Origin: Kribbella flavida DSM 17836
GTDB taxonomy: Bacteria > Actinomycetota > Actinomycetes > Propionibacteriales > Kribbellaceae
Length of the DNA stretch: 64,000 bases
Assembly (NCBI RefSeq): GCF_000024345.1
Contig: NC_013729.1
Span: 558,001-622,000, forward strand
Direction: 5' to 3'
The notes beneath the pieces are model-generated. The model searched no databases. It saw only the letters and a list, made by a program, of their open reading frames with translations, and was not told the DNA's origin. Made by a program: the position numbers and the translations under genes. This document shows positions 23,745 to 34,444 of the stretch, in pieces (within the stretch, counting starts at the first letter, position 1; every line of letters begins with the position of its first letter).

Positions 23745-23813
23745 GCTGCTTCCGTGAACGTCCACCGCCACGACGGGGAAGCTGCTGCTGCTCCCGTGAA
23801 CGTCCATCGGCAC
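23745..23813. repeat. Short direct repeat between convergent genes
   Basis: Two 27-bp near copies, at 23745-23771 and 23787-23813, share GTGAACGTCCA and most flanking bases. A third degenerate copy lies inverted near 23714-23728 and could pair with the first to form a hairpin. The interval separates the convergent NYN and response-regulator genes and may act as a terminator region. Confidence 0.5.
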
Positions 23814-23829
23814 CTGGGACGGCGCGAGG

Positions 23830-24450
23830 TCAGTCGTAGAGCCAGCCGTTGTGCTCGGCGATGGTGATGGCGTCGGCTCGGGTGCGGGCGCCGGTCTTGC
23901 CGATGGCGGACCAGAGGCGGGTACGAACGACGCGTTCGGAGACGGCGAGCTTCTCGGCCATGGCGGCGACGGTGCCGCCGTCGCGGGCGGCGCGCAGCGT
24001 CTCGGTTTCGCCTTCGTTCAGGGGGCTTTCGGTGTAGTGCAGGGTCTCGGCGGCGAGGTTGGCGTCGACGACGCGCAGGCCGAGGTGGACGCGGCGGACG
24101 GCGTCGGCGAGCTGTGGGGCCGGGCTGCCTTTGAGGGCGATGCCCTTGGCGCCGGCTTCCAGGCCGCGGCGCAGCTGGCCGGGGCGGCCGTAGGTGGTGA
24201 GCATGACGACGCGGCACTCGGGCATCGAGGTGCGCAGCTCGGTGGTGACGATGATGCTGTCGCGGCCGGAGCCGGCGGCGTCGACCAGGGCGATGTTCGC
24301 GCGATGCTGCTTCGCGGCCGCGACCACGTCGTCGGAGCGTTTCAGCTCGGCGACGATCTCCAGGTCGCGTTCGCGTTCCAGACCGCTTCTGAGAACGCCA
24401 CGGCTGAGGATCTGGTCATCGACCAGCAACAGCCGGATGCGGTCGGGCAC
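23830..24450 (-). CDS. Orphan NarL/LuxR-family response regulator
   Basis: The 206-residue protein has a receiver domain (LLLVDDQILSRGVLRSGL) with a phospho-acceptor Asp in IALVDAAG, a conserved Thr (VVMLTTYG) and Lys (GIALKGSPAP). Its LuxR helix-turn-helix is EGETETLRAARDGGTVAAMAEKLAVSERVVRTRL (shown in part). No kinase gene is adjacent. The start is GTG at 24450 with GGAGGC upstream. The HTH recognition region is somewhat atypical in that the usual ENTVK-like segment reads RVVRT. Confidence 0.85.
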   Translation of the reverse strand: MPDRIRLLLVDDQILSRGVLRSGLERERDLEIVAELKRSDDVVAAAKQHRANIALVDAAGSGRDSIIVTTELRTSMPECRVVMLTTYGRPGQLRRGLEAGAKGIALKGSPAPQLADAVRRVHLGLRVVDANLAAETLHYTESPLNEGETETLRAARDGGTVAAMAEKLAVSERVVRTRLWSAIGKTGARTRADAITIAEHNGWLYD

Positions 24451-24697
24451 GCGAGCCTCCGGGGGTCCGTCCGGGCGCCGGGGAAGTGCGTCCGGGAGGA
24501 ATGAGCAGGACTTCGGGTGAAGATCATGGGGCGTGGGGCGGATGCCGTCCAGATCAACGCGGTATCTCTACCAGATTGCGACCGGATCGCGATCCACCCA
24601 CCCCCGGCACCGCGCTGTCCCCGGTGCCTGACGGACCGCTGCCAGCGCGTTGCCCGAGGCACCGATCGGTGTCACCGGCGGCGAGGCACGGACGGTC

Positions 24698-25951
24698 TCA
24701 GGAGCACAGAGCCATGAACTCGCCGGTGTGGGTGATCAGCACATGGCCACCGGACTGACTGGCGGGGAGAACCTCGCGTTCGGTGCGGACCGCCCGGCGG
24801 CTGCCGTCGGGCGCGACGAGAACCGTGTTCGGCGCATCCAGTACGACGAACTCGTCGCCCACCCGCAGCAGCACCGGGGAGGTGTACCCGGCCGAGACCG
24901 CAGTACGCCCGGCGGCCAGTCCCTCGAGCACTGCCTCCACGAGCTCGTCAGGGCCGGACGCGGAGGCGTCGACGGCGATCCAGGTGGTCGGCGTCCCGGG
25001 CAACGTCAGCGAGTCCGGGGTGTGCCAGTCGCTGCCGCCGATCGGCGTCGTGCTGTCCAGGCCCCAGGCCTCCCACCAGGCGATGGGTCCGCCCCAGCGG
25101 CGGTCGAGCCAGGTCGAGTGCCAGATCTCGGCGAGCGGCGGATGCGAGAGCCCGAGCGGTTGCCGCCATGAGCAGTCGCCGCCGAGCGGGTGGTTGATCG
25201 ACAGCAGACCACCACGACGAGCCACCTCCGGCTCCCACTCCGCCGCGGGCCGTCGGAAGTCGATCGCACCGATCGCGCCGAAGGCGTTCGCGTGCCCCGA
25301 CTCGGTCGTCACCTCCTGCCCCGGGATCAGTCCGATCCCGAAGCGCCGCCCTACCGACGGCAGCTCCCGGTGGTGCGCCTCGGTGTTGTGGTCGGTGCAG
25401 GCGAGCACGTCGAGCCCGGCAGCAAGTCCCAGAGCGGCGAGGTTCGCGATGGGTGTCGAGCCGTCGGAGTGCAGCGAGTGGGCGTGGAAGTCGCCGGCCA
25501 CCCACCGCAACCCGGCGACGGCAGGCAGGTCCCGCCGAGGCGGCCTAGCCGGTACGCCAACGGCAGCGGCCGCCGCGGCGTACTCGGTCACCCCCGGGAC
25601 GACGGCAACCGGTCCGGTCACCGCCTCGACGATCAGCTCGGCGCCCTCCACCGGGAGCCGGTGCAGCCCGAGCACGACCCACCAGGTCCCCGGCTCGAGC
25701 TCTCCGGCCAGGTACCCCGGCGTCGCCACGTCCGGCGTGATCGCGAAGGTCCGTCGCGCGCCGCCGGACCAGCCACGCCAGCCGCCCGCACCCTCGCAGC
25801 CGAGGTCGATCACCACCCCGTCCACGTCGGGCACGGTCAGCGTGACGGACAGCCCCGGGCACCCGGGCGGAACGTCGACCGGCAGCGAGTGCCACACCGA
25901 CTCCGCCCGGTCGTCGAGCGTCCAGCGCTGCCGGTAGGAGGTGATCGCCAT
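24698..25951 (-). CDS. CehA/McbA-family PHP-domain metallohydrolase
   Basis: The 417-residue protein has an N-terminal beta-rich domain and a C-terminal PHP-type phosphoesterase domain. Metal-ligand motifs visible in order are GDFHAHSLHSDGS, ACTDHNTEAHH, GQEVTTESGHANAFG, LLSINHP and GGSDWHTP. The family contains phosphoesterases and the carbamate hydrolases CehA/McbA. It is the last gene of the ABC transporter operon, and its ATG shares a base with the ATPase stop (TGATG), so it probably acts on the imported compound or a derivative. The substrate is unknown. Confidence 0.8.
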   Translation of the reverse strand: MAITSYRQRWTLDDRAESVWHSLPVDVPPGCPGLSVTLTVPDVDGVVIDLGCEGAGGWRGWSGGARRTFAITPDVATPGYLAGELEPGTWWVVLGLHRLPVEGAELIVEAVTGPVAVVPGVTEYAAAAAAVGVPARPPRRDLPAVAGLRWVAGDFHAHSLHSDGSTPIANLAALGLAAGLDVLACTDHNTEAHHRELPSVGRRFGIGLIPGQEVTTESGHANAFGAIGAIDFRRPAAEWEPEVARRGGLLSINHPLGGDCSWRQPLGLSHPPLAEIWHSTWLDRRWGGPIAWWEAWGLDSTTPIGGSDWHTPDSLTLPGTPTTWIAVDASASGPDELVEAVLEGLAAGRTAVSAGYTSPVLLRVGDEFVVLDAPNTVLVAPDGSRRAVRTEREVLPASQSGGHVLITHTGEFMALCS

Positions 25952-27057
25952 CAGGCGACAGCAGCTGCTTGCCGCGCCAGCAGTTCGCCGGACTCCTTGT
26001 CGTACAGCAAAACCCGCTGCTCCGGCGCGGTCAGTACGACGGGCGTGCCCGGCTCCGGCTCGTCCTCCTCCGGGACGGTGACGCCGATCAGCGTGCCGGC
26101 GCAGTCCACCGACACCAGCGACGACGTGCCGAGGTTCTCCGCGACCACGACCTCGCCCCGGATCGCCGGACCGGCCACGTCACCAGCTGAAGCAACCGAC
26201 AGCGTCAGGTACTCCGGCCGTACGCCGACCGTCACCTCGGCCCCGGTCGGCACCGACCCGGTCGACGCGGGCAACGACCCGCCCGCCACCGATACCGCGC
26301 CGGAGTCGGACGCGACGACCGCCCCGTCCAGCAGGTTCATCGGCGTCGAGCCGATGAAGTTCGCCACGAACGTGTTCACCGGCCGGGCGAACACCTCGCG
26401 CGGGCTGCCGAGCTGGCGCAGCTGGCCCGACTGCATGACCGCGATCCGGTCCGCCAGGGCGAGCGCCTCGGCCTGGTCGTGGGTGACGAAGACCGTGGTG
26501 ATGCCCAGGTCCCGCTGCAGCTTCTTCAGGAACGTCCGTGCCTCCAGCCGCAGCCGCGCGTCCAGGTTGGACAACGGCTCGTCGAGCAGCAGCACCTTGC
26601 CTTCGGACGCAATCGCCCGGGCCAGCGCGACCCGTTGCTGCTGGCCGCCGGAGAGCTGACCCGGCCGGCGTTCGAGCAGGCCCTGCAGCGACAGCTCGCC
26701 GGCGGTCCGCTCGGCGACCGAGGACCGGGTCGCCGCCGCGACCCGGCGGACCTTGAGGGGGTAGGTGATGTTCTCGGACACGCTCATGTGCGGGAACAGC
26801 GCGTAGTCCTGGAAGACCATCGCGACGCCGCGCTTGCCCGGCTCCAGCCGGGTGACGTCGGCGCCGTCGATCCGGACCGAGCCTTCGCTGGCGTTCTCCA
26901 GGCCGGCGATGGTCCGCAGCAGCGTCGTCTTGCCGCACCCGGACGGACCGAGCAGGGCGAAGAACTCGCCGTCGGCGACGGTCAGGTCCAGGCCGTCGAC
27001 GGCGCGGACGCCGTTGGGGTAGACCGTCGCCAGACCCTCGATGTCGATGCCAGCCAT
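25951..27057 (-). CDS. MalK/UgpC-type sugar ABC transporter ATPase
   Basis: The 368-residue ATPase has Walker A GPSGCGKTTLL, Q loop MVFQDYALFPHM, signature LSGGQQQRVALARA, Walker B VLLLDEPLSNLD and H loop VFVTHDQAEALA, followed by a C-terminal TOBE/OB regulatory domain as in MalK and UgpC. It energises import by the two permeases encoded upstream. It overlaps both neighbours as TGATG. Confidence 0.93.
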   Translation of the reverse strand: MAGIDIEGLATVYPNGVRAVDGLDLTVADGEFFALLGPSGCGKTTLLRTIAGLENASEGSVRIDGADVTRLEPGKRGVAMVFQDYALFPHMSVSENITYPLKVRRVAAATRSSVAERTAGELSLQGLLERRPGQLSGGQQQRVALARAIASEGKVLLLDEPLSNLDARLRLEARTFLKKLQRDLGITTVFVTHDQAEALALADRIAVMQSGQLRQLGSPREVFARPVNTFVANFIGSTPMNLLDGAVVASDSGAVSVAGGSLPASTGSVPTGAEVTVGVRPEYLTLSVASAGDVAGPAIRGEVVVAENLGTSSLVSVDCAGTLIGVTVPEEDEPEPGTPVVLTAPEQRVLLYDKESGELLARQAAAVA

Positions 27058-27878
27058 CAGCTCTTGATCCCTCCGTGGAAACGGAACCCGTAGCGCGAGT
27101 TCACCAGCAGATACAGCACGACCACCGGGATCGAGAACAGCAGCGAGAAGACCGGGATCACCGAGAGGTTGGCGCTGCCGCCCTCGTCGGTGAAGGTCTG
27201 CAGCAACACCGCACCGGGCTGCTTGTCGATCGACCGGATCAGCAGGAAGGGCACCAGGAAGTTGCCCCAGGAGTTCACGAACGCCCAGACCAGGATGGTG
27301 GCCAGGCCGGGCCGGGCGACCGGCAGCACCACGTCGCGCAGGATCTGCCCGGTCGAGGCGCCGAACACCCGGGCCGACTCCTCGTACGACTTGGGCACCG
27401 CGTCGACGAAGTCCTTCAGGATGAAGATGGCCGCCGGCAACAGTCCGCCGGTCATCACCAGCGCGACGCCGAACCGCGAGTCGATCAGCCCGAGCTGGAA
27501 CATCATCACGAAGATCGGCACCATCGCGGCCGTGCCGGTGACCACCGAGGACAGCAGCAGCAACCCGTACAGCAGCGCGTCCCGGCCGGGGATGCGGACC
27601 CGCGACAACGCGTAGCTGGCCAGCGCGGCGAACGCCGTCACGGCCACCGCGGTGGTCACGCAGATCAGCAGCGAGTTGACCATCGAGTGCAGCGCGTACG
27701 GGTGGTCGAACGTCTTGCGGACGTTGTCCAGCGTCCAGTCCGGCCACTGCACGCCGAGCCCGGGGGAGGCGTCGAAGGGTGCCGACGCGATCCACAGCAT
27801 CGGGACCGCGAAGAACAGCGTGATCGCGCAGATCAGCACGTAGAAGCCGATCCGCCGTACGACGTACGCGGGGGTCAC
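27057..27878 (-). CDS. MalG-type sugar ABC transporter permease
   Basis: The 273-residue protein has six predicted membrane helices and the EAA loop ESARVFGASTGQILRDVVLP that contacts the ATPase. It starts at GTG 27878, whose bases overlap the upstream permease stop (GTGA). It pairs with the MalF-type permease next to it. Confidence 0.9.
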   Translation of the reverse strand: MTPAYVVRRIGFYVLICAITLFFAVPMLWIASAPFDASPGLGVQWPDWTLDNVRKTFDHPYALHSMVNSLLICVTTAVAVTAFAALASYALSRVRIPGRDALLYGLLLLSSVVTGTAAMVPIFVMMFQLGLIDSRFGVALVMTGGLLPAAIFILKDFVDAVPKSYEESARVFGASTGQILRDVVLPVARPGLATILVWAFVNSWGNFLVPFLLIRSIDKQPGAVLLQTFTDEGGSANLSVIPVFSLLFSIPVVVLYLLVNSRYGFRFHGGIKS

Positions 27879-28798
27879 GAGCGCCTCCTCAGCAGCCGCA
27901 GGTACAGCAGCGCGACCAGCAGGTTCGCGAGCAGCAGCAGGAACGAGATCGCCGACGAGTAGCCGAGCTCACCGCCCTGCAGCGCGACGTTGTAGATGTA
28001 GACCGGCACCGTCTCGGACTCGTGGTTCGGCCCGCCCTTGGTGAGCAGGAACGGCGAGAAGTCGTTCGCGGTCCACAGCGAGATCAGCAGCGTGTTGGTC
28101 AGCACGTGGCCGCGGATGTGCGGGAACACCACGTCGCGCAGCGTCTGCCAGCCCGACGCACCGACCATCCGGGCGGACTCCAGCTGCGACGGCGGCACCG
28201 CCTGCAGCGCCGACGAGTAGAGCATCATCGAGAACGCCGTACCCCGCCAGGTGTTGAACAGGATCAGGCAGACCATCGGGTACTCGATCAGCCAGGCGGT
28301 GCCCTGCTGGCCGAGAATGCTGTTCAGCGTGCCGGTGTCGCGGTCGAAGAACGCGATCCACAGGTAGGCGACCACCGTCGACGGCAGGATCCAGGCCAGC
28401 AGCACCAGCCCTTCGACCGTACGCCGGACCGCGGGCCGGGCGCGGCGCATCGTCCAGGCCAGCGCGAACCCGAGAATGTTCTGGCCGACGATCGCCGAGC
28501 CGAGCACGAACAGGCAGGTCAGCCACAGCGCGTTGTGGAACAGCGCGTCGTTCAGCGCCTTGGTGTAGTTCGCCAGGCCGACGATCGACGGCGACACCGC
28601 CTCGACCCCGGTGAGCCGATAGTTGGTGATGCCGATGTAGATCGTCCAGACCGCGGGAAAGACCAGGAACGCGCCGATCAGCAGCAGCGCCGGCGCGACG
28701 AAGCCGAGGGCCCGGCCGACACCGAGCCCCGCGACGTCCTGGGCCGGCCCGCGGACCCGTGCCGGGCGACCCGGCACGGGTTCACTCCTGGCCGCCAT
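27875..28798 (-). CDS. MalF-type sugar ABC transporter permease
   Basis: The 307-residue protein has six predicted helices after a Pro/Arg-rich N-terminus and the EAA loop ESARMVGASGWQTLRDVVFP. It starts at ATG 28798, overlapping the binding-protein stop (TGATG). Confidence 0.9.
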   Translation of the reverse strand: MAARSEPVPGRPARVRGPAQDVAGLGVGRALGFVAPALLLIGAFLVFPAVWTIYIGITNYRLTGVEAVSPSIVGLANYTKALNDALFHNALWLTCLFVLGSAIVGQNILGFALAWTMRRARPAVRRTVEGLVLLAWILPSTVVAYLWIAFFDRDTGTLNSILGQQGTAWLIEYPMVCLILFNTWRGTAFSMMLYSSALQAVPPSQLESARMVGASGWQTLRDVVFPHIRGHVLTNTLLISLWTANDFSPFLLTKGGPNHESETVPVYIYNVALQGGELGYSSAISFLLLLANLLVALLYLRLLRRRS

Positions 28799-30225
28799 CA
28801 GTTGCCGGCGACCTTGTCCTTGCCGCCCGCGGCGGCCGCGACGGCGGTCTGGTAGGCCCTGGCGGCGGCGTCGGTCGACTTGCCACCGATCACGTCCGCG
28901 GTCGCCTGCTGCAGCGCCGCCGAGATCTTCGGGTACTCCGCCAGCCCCGGCCGGTACTGCGTGATCGGCAGCACCTTGGTGGCGACGAAGTTCAGCATCG
29001 GGTCGTTGGCCAGCACCTTGGCGTTGACGTCGGTGCGCTGGGTGATCTTCGCCGCGCCGTCCAGCGCCGCCTCGACCATCTCGGCGGAGTTCATGAACTG
29101 CAGCAGTTCCCAGGCCTGCTGCGGGTACTTGGTGTTCGGGTTGACGGCGACCACGCCGCCGCCGGACATCGAGACGAAGTCCTGACCCTTGACGCCGGCG
29201 CCCGGCCTGGCCGCCGGGATCAGCGCGTAGCCGACGGTGGTGTCGCGGTCGGCCATCTTGGCCACGCCCTCCTTGGGCTCCACCACGCTGCGCCAGAAGT
29301 AGTCGCCCTCGGCCAGGATGCCGATCTTGTGCGCGGCGAACTCGGCGAACGACTTGTCCCGGCCCTTGGCCTCGCGCTGCAGCACCGGGTCGCCCAGGCC
29401 GCCGCCGTACACCTTGGCGTAGAAGTCCAGCACCTGGCGGACCTTGACGGTGTCGCCGAGCCACTTGCCGTCGGTGTGGATGGTCGCGCCGGTGCCCACC
29501 AGCAGCGGCAGCACGCCCTGCATCGTGGTGGCCTCGCCCATCGCGGTACCGCCGTTGATCTGGATCGGCGTCACCCCGGGCAGCTGCTTGAGCTTCTGGC
29601 CGGCGGCGAGGATGTCGTCCCACGACTTCGGCTGCCAGTCGGCCGGCAGCCCGGCCTGGGCGAACAGCTTCTTGTTGAAGTAGAGCACCCGGCCGTCGGT
29701 GCCGGCCGGTACGCCGTACCGCTTGCCCTCGAAGCTGCCGAGCTGCTGGACCGATTCGGGGATCTGCGCCCAGCCGTCCCAGCCGTCCACCTTGGCGGCG
29801 TCGCCGACGGTGTCGGTGAGCGGCTTGACGTAACCGGCCTGGGCGAACTCGCCGACCCAGATGCCGTCGAGGTTCATCAGGTCGGGGCCGGCCTTGTTCG
29901 ACAGGCTGAGCGCGAGCTTCTGCTTGTAGACCTCGTCGTCGGACCCGTCACCCTCGAACCGGACCGTGACGTCGACGCCCTTGGCCTTCTGCGCCTCGAC
30001 GAACTTCGGGATCAGCACGTCCTGGGTGAACGTGGCACCGGCGCTGTTCTTGCCGCCCTTGACCGCGTTGGCGCCGATCACCAGCTCGACCTGCTTGGCG
30101 TCGGCGTTGCGGTTGGCGTCCTGGTCACCGCCGCCGGAGTCCGACGACCCCAGACAGCCGGTCAGCAGCACCAGAGCGGCCGCGCCCAGGGCGGCCGGCG
30201 GGAGGACACGCGAGATGGGTCGCAT
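28798..30225 (-). CDS. Extracellular solute-binding lipoprotein of a sugar-type ABC importer
   Basis: The 475-residue protein has a signal peptide with lipobox LLTGC and a family-1 type solute-binding fold (KLALSLSNKAGPDLMNLDG, GVPAGTDGRVLYFNKKLFAQ, the usual C-terminal SAEMVEAAL). It captures the ligand outside the membrane and delivers it to the permeases. It is the first gene of a five-gene operon in which every junction overlaps. AAGGAG lies before the ATG. Control is probably through the operator at 30317-30330. The ligand could be a sugar, oligosaccharide or glycerophosphodiester. Confidence 0.92.
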   Translation of the reverse strand: MRPISRVLPPAALGAAALVLLTGCLGSSDSGGGDQDANRNADAKQVELVIGANAVKGGKNSAGATFTQDVLIPKFVEAQKAKGVDVTVRFEGDGSDDEVYKQKLALSLSNKAGPDLMNLDGIWVGEFAQAGYVKPLTDTVGDAAKVDGWDGWAQIPESVQQLGSFEGKRYGVPAGTDGRVLYFNKKLFAQAGLPADWQPKSWDDILAAGQKLKQLPGVTPIQINGGTAMGEATTMQGVLPLLVGTGATIHTDGKWLGDTVKVRQVLDFYAKVYGGGLGDPVLQREAKGRDKSFAEFAAHKIGILAEGDYFWRSVVEPKEGVAKMADRDTTVGYALIPAARPGAGVKGQDFVSMSGGGVVAVNPNTKYPQQAWELLQFMNSAEMVEAALDGAAKITQRTDVNAKVLANDPMLNFVATKVLPITQYRPGLAEYPKISAALQQATADVIGGKSTDAAARAYQTAVAAAAGGKDKVAGN

Positions 30226-30580
30226 CGAAACAGACTCCTTGCGGCGAACGGGGGCAACTGCCGGATCACCTTGGCACTCGGCGGGGACTTTTGTGAAGAC
30301 TTTTACCCGGCCTGCCTGAAAACGTTGTCAACTTCCAACATGATCCCGGTACGCCGCGTCGCCGTCCGGCTGCGCTTCGTGCGAGTTGTTGCCCGCGGCC
30401 ACCGGATCGCCGTAGTCCGAGCAGCCGGCAGGTGTCAAATCCGGAACCGCCGGAGCGCATTGCGGATCAGTTAAAGCTCACTCCCGATTCCGTTCCAAAG
30501 AGTAGCTGGGTAGATACAGATCGTGAGGTCTCGGGTTAGCGTCAGTGCCGATCGGACTCACTGGAATGGAGGTGACGGAC
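30226..30580. other. Intergenic region: transporter promoter and leader of the His/Trp peptide gene
   Basis: The left part holds the transporter promoter and operator. The right part carries TAGATA (30511-30516), a possible -10 for the small gene at 30581, and a strong GGAGGTGA at 30568-30575. I see no other gene. Confidence 0.45.
30317..30330 (-). promoter_or_regulatory. LacI/cre-type operator over the transporter -35
   Basis: TGAAAACGTTGTCA is a 12-of-14 palindrome around AACGTT and fits the TGNAANCGNNNNCA consensus of LacI-family sites. Read on the minus strand, the -35 hexamer TTGACA (30331-30326) overlaps it, so bound repressor would exclude RNA polymerase. No LacI-family gene lies in the window, so the regulator must be encoded elsewhere. 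Confidence 0.65.
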
Positions 30581-30679
30581 ATGATCGGCGACCTGCTGGA
30601 CGACATCCTCGGTGGTGGCAACGGTGGCGGCGGCCACCACTGGCATCACTGGCACCACTACTGGAACTGCTGGTGGTGA
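30581..30679 (+). CDS. His/Trp-rich small protein (32 aa)
   Basis: The ATG follows a near-perfect GGAGGTGA with a 5-bp gap. The 32-residue product has an acidic amphipathic start (MIGDLLDDILGGG), a Gly-rich hinge, and the tail HHWHHWHHYWNCWW: six His, five Trp, one Tyr and one Cys in 14 residues. Such a tail could bind Cu, Ni, Zn or haem, or insert at the membrane surface. A Gly-rich hinge before a distinctive tail is also seen in peptide precursors, but no maturation enzyme is adjacent. A terminator follows at 30790-30818. I do not recognise a family; the ribosome-binding site and unusual composition are the main support. Confidence 0.6.
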   Translation: MIGDLLDDILGGGNGGGGHHWHHWHHYWNCWW

Positions 30680-30789
30680 CGTCGCGTCGGTGACCGGAGT
30701 CTCCGCTGACGCGCAAGCAGCGGATGCCGTCCGGATCACCGGTCCTACTTGCCAGAGCCGATGACCGACCACGAGCTCCGAAAGGAAAC

Positions 30790-30818
30790 GGGCGGCCCCG
30801 ACCTCGTCGGGGCCGCCC
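30790..30818. terminator. Bidirectional hairpin terminator
   Basis: GGGCGGCCCCGAC (30790-30802) and GTCGGGGCCGCCC (30806-30818) form a perfect 13-bp stem with a CTC loop, between the His/Trp peptide gene and the convergent small membrane-protein gene. Confidence 0.8.
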
Positions 30819-30866
30819 GCTCTCGTGGTGCAGGTCCGGCCGGCGCTCAGCGCCGTCGCCGCGCGG

Positions 30867-31337
30867 TCAGCGCGGCCGGGTTTCGGTGCCATCGGCAACA
30901 GTATGCCGATCGTCGGCGAGCCGGTCGCGGTCCGGCCGGTCCGCGACCGGTGCCACGTCCGGCGGGACATCGGCGGCGTGCCGGCCGACCGGCTGCCCGT
31001 CGGCGTCGACCGGCTCGTCGGTGACCGGCGACCGGTCGCCGTGCGTGCCGGTGCCGGTGGCCGGGTCGGTGCCGGTGTCCGGAGTGGTGGCGACCTTCTG
31101 GCGGAGCTCGCGCACCTCCTTGTGCCGGCGGTACCCGCGGCCGAGCCCCTTCTTCATCAGCCACAGACCGAGCAGGAGCAGGGCGCCGGCGACCGCGCCG
31201 AGGAAGAACACGGTCGGCACGATCACACCGAAGTTGACCCCGAAGACCTCGAGGGTGGTCGAGTCGCTGGAGCTGACCGCGACGCCGAGTCCGAAGAGCA
31301 CGGCGATCACGATCAGGACGATTCCGAGAACGGCCAT
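30867..31337 (-). CDS. Small LapA-like membrane protein with disordered acidic tail
   Basis: The 156-residue protein has two membrane helices (about residues 3-24 and 36-62) separated by a short extracytoplasmic segment, then a basic KKGLGRGYRRHKEVRELRQK and a long Asp/Pro/Thr-rich, probably disordered cytoplasmic tail. The two-helix part resembles LapA/DUF1049-type proteins. No function can be assigned. It lies 39 bp downstream of the helicase gene and may be co-transcribed with it. Confidence 0.7.
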   Translation of the reverse strand: MAVLGIVLIVIAVLFGLGVAVSSSDSTTLEVFGVNFGVIVPTVFFLGAVAGALLLLGLWLMKKGLGRGYRRHKEVRELRQKVATTPDTGTDPATGTGTHGDRSPVTDEPVDADGQPVGRHAADVPPDVAPVADRPDRDRLADDRHTVADGTETRPR

Positions 31338-31376
31338 CGTTTGCTGCCTCTCTTCCAGCAGCAGGTGCTGGAGCGT

Positions 31377-33686
<2,310 letters not shown>

Positions 33687-33901
33687 GGCAACGACCCTAG
33701 TAGACAGCAACGACAAGGGCGCCGGAGCGTGAACCGGTCCAGACCGGCGGGCCGTGCACGAGCCGGTGCAAACGCAGATGCACGCGGCTTTTGGTCCAGG
33801 TAGGTCGACGCGGCACGCGCCGGGATGAAAGAGTTTTGCCCGCGGCCGTACTCACGGTCCGTACATGGTTGAATGCAACGGTTCACGGGATGGAGGCCGA
33901 A

Positions 33902-34231
33902 GTGGATCTGTCGCTGACGACACGTCCGGAAGGCGGGCGCACCGTCGTCGAGGTGGGTGGGGAGATCGACGTCTACACCGCACCGAAGCTGCGCGAGACG
34001 ATCGTCTCGCTGGTGGACGCGGGGCACTACGACCTCGTCGTCGACCTGGAAAGAGTGGAGTTCCTGGACTCCACCGGGCTCGGGGTGCTGGTCGGAGGTC
34101 TGAAACGGGTCCGCACCCACGACGGGTCGCTGTCCTTGGTCTGCACCCAGGAGCGGCTGCTGAAGATCTTCCGGATCACCGGCCTGACCAAGGTTTTCGA
34201 GATCCACCCGGACGTCGCCTCGGCGCTCTGA
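33902..34231 (+). CDS. bldG: BldG-like STAS-domain anti-anti-sigma factor
   Basis: The 109-residue STAS protein begins [20 protein letters not shown], almost the known BldG N-terminus. It has the phosphorylatable Ser in [15 protein letters not shown] and ends [13 protein letters not shown]. BldG binds anti-sigma factors and controls development and antibiotic production in Streptomyces. I chose GTG at 33902 because GGAGG ends 5 bp upstream and the length matches the family. An anti-sigma kinase gene usually follows bldG but is missing here; hppA comes next. Confidence 0.88.
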   Translation: MDLSLTTRPEGGRTVVEVGGEIDVYTAPKLRETIVSLVDAGHYDLVVDLERVEFLDSTGLGVLVGGLKRVRTHDGSLSLVCTQERLLKIFRITGLTKVFEIHPDVASAL

Positions 34232-34335
34232 TCCGGCCCGGTCCGGTGCCGTCGTCGCTACTGTCGGTGACGACGCCACCGGAACTCCGGGACAGACGTA
34301 GACCACCCTGTCGTCAGGTCTGGTCGTCAACCCGT

Positions 34336-34440
34336 TAGAGTGACCCACCGCGCCAGGCCCTGGCGCTGTGTCGTATTTCCCAACCCTCCGGTTGCGGCAG
34401 GACGGGGGCCGTCAAGTCCTGAGGGTTGCCTACAAGGAGG
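34336..34440 (+). promoter_or_regulatory. hppA promoter and structured 5' leader
   Basis: TAGAGT at 34336-34341 is a plausible -10. The roughly 95-nt leader then contains an 8-bp hairpin GCGCCAGGCCCTGGCGC (34350-34366) and a larger structure closed by CAACCCTC/GAGGGTTG (34381-34388 and 34421-34428). Inside, AGGAC/GTCCT can pair, competing with an alternative TTGCGGC/GCCGTCAA pairing. AAGGAGG follows at 34434-34440. It matches no riboswitch class I recognise. Confidence 0.45.
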
Positions 34441-34444
34441 ACGG

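Noticed and set aside
30581..30679. His/Trp peptide as a lanthipeptide or lasso precursor
   Set aside because: No cyclase, dehydratase, protease or radical-SAM gene lies nearby, and the tail has one Cys and no Ser/Thr.
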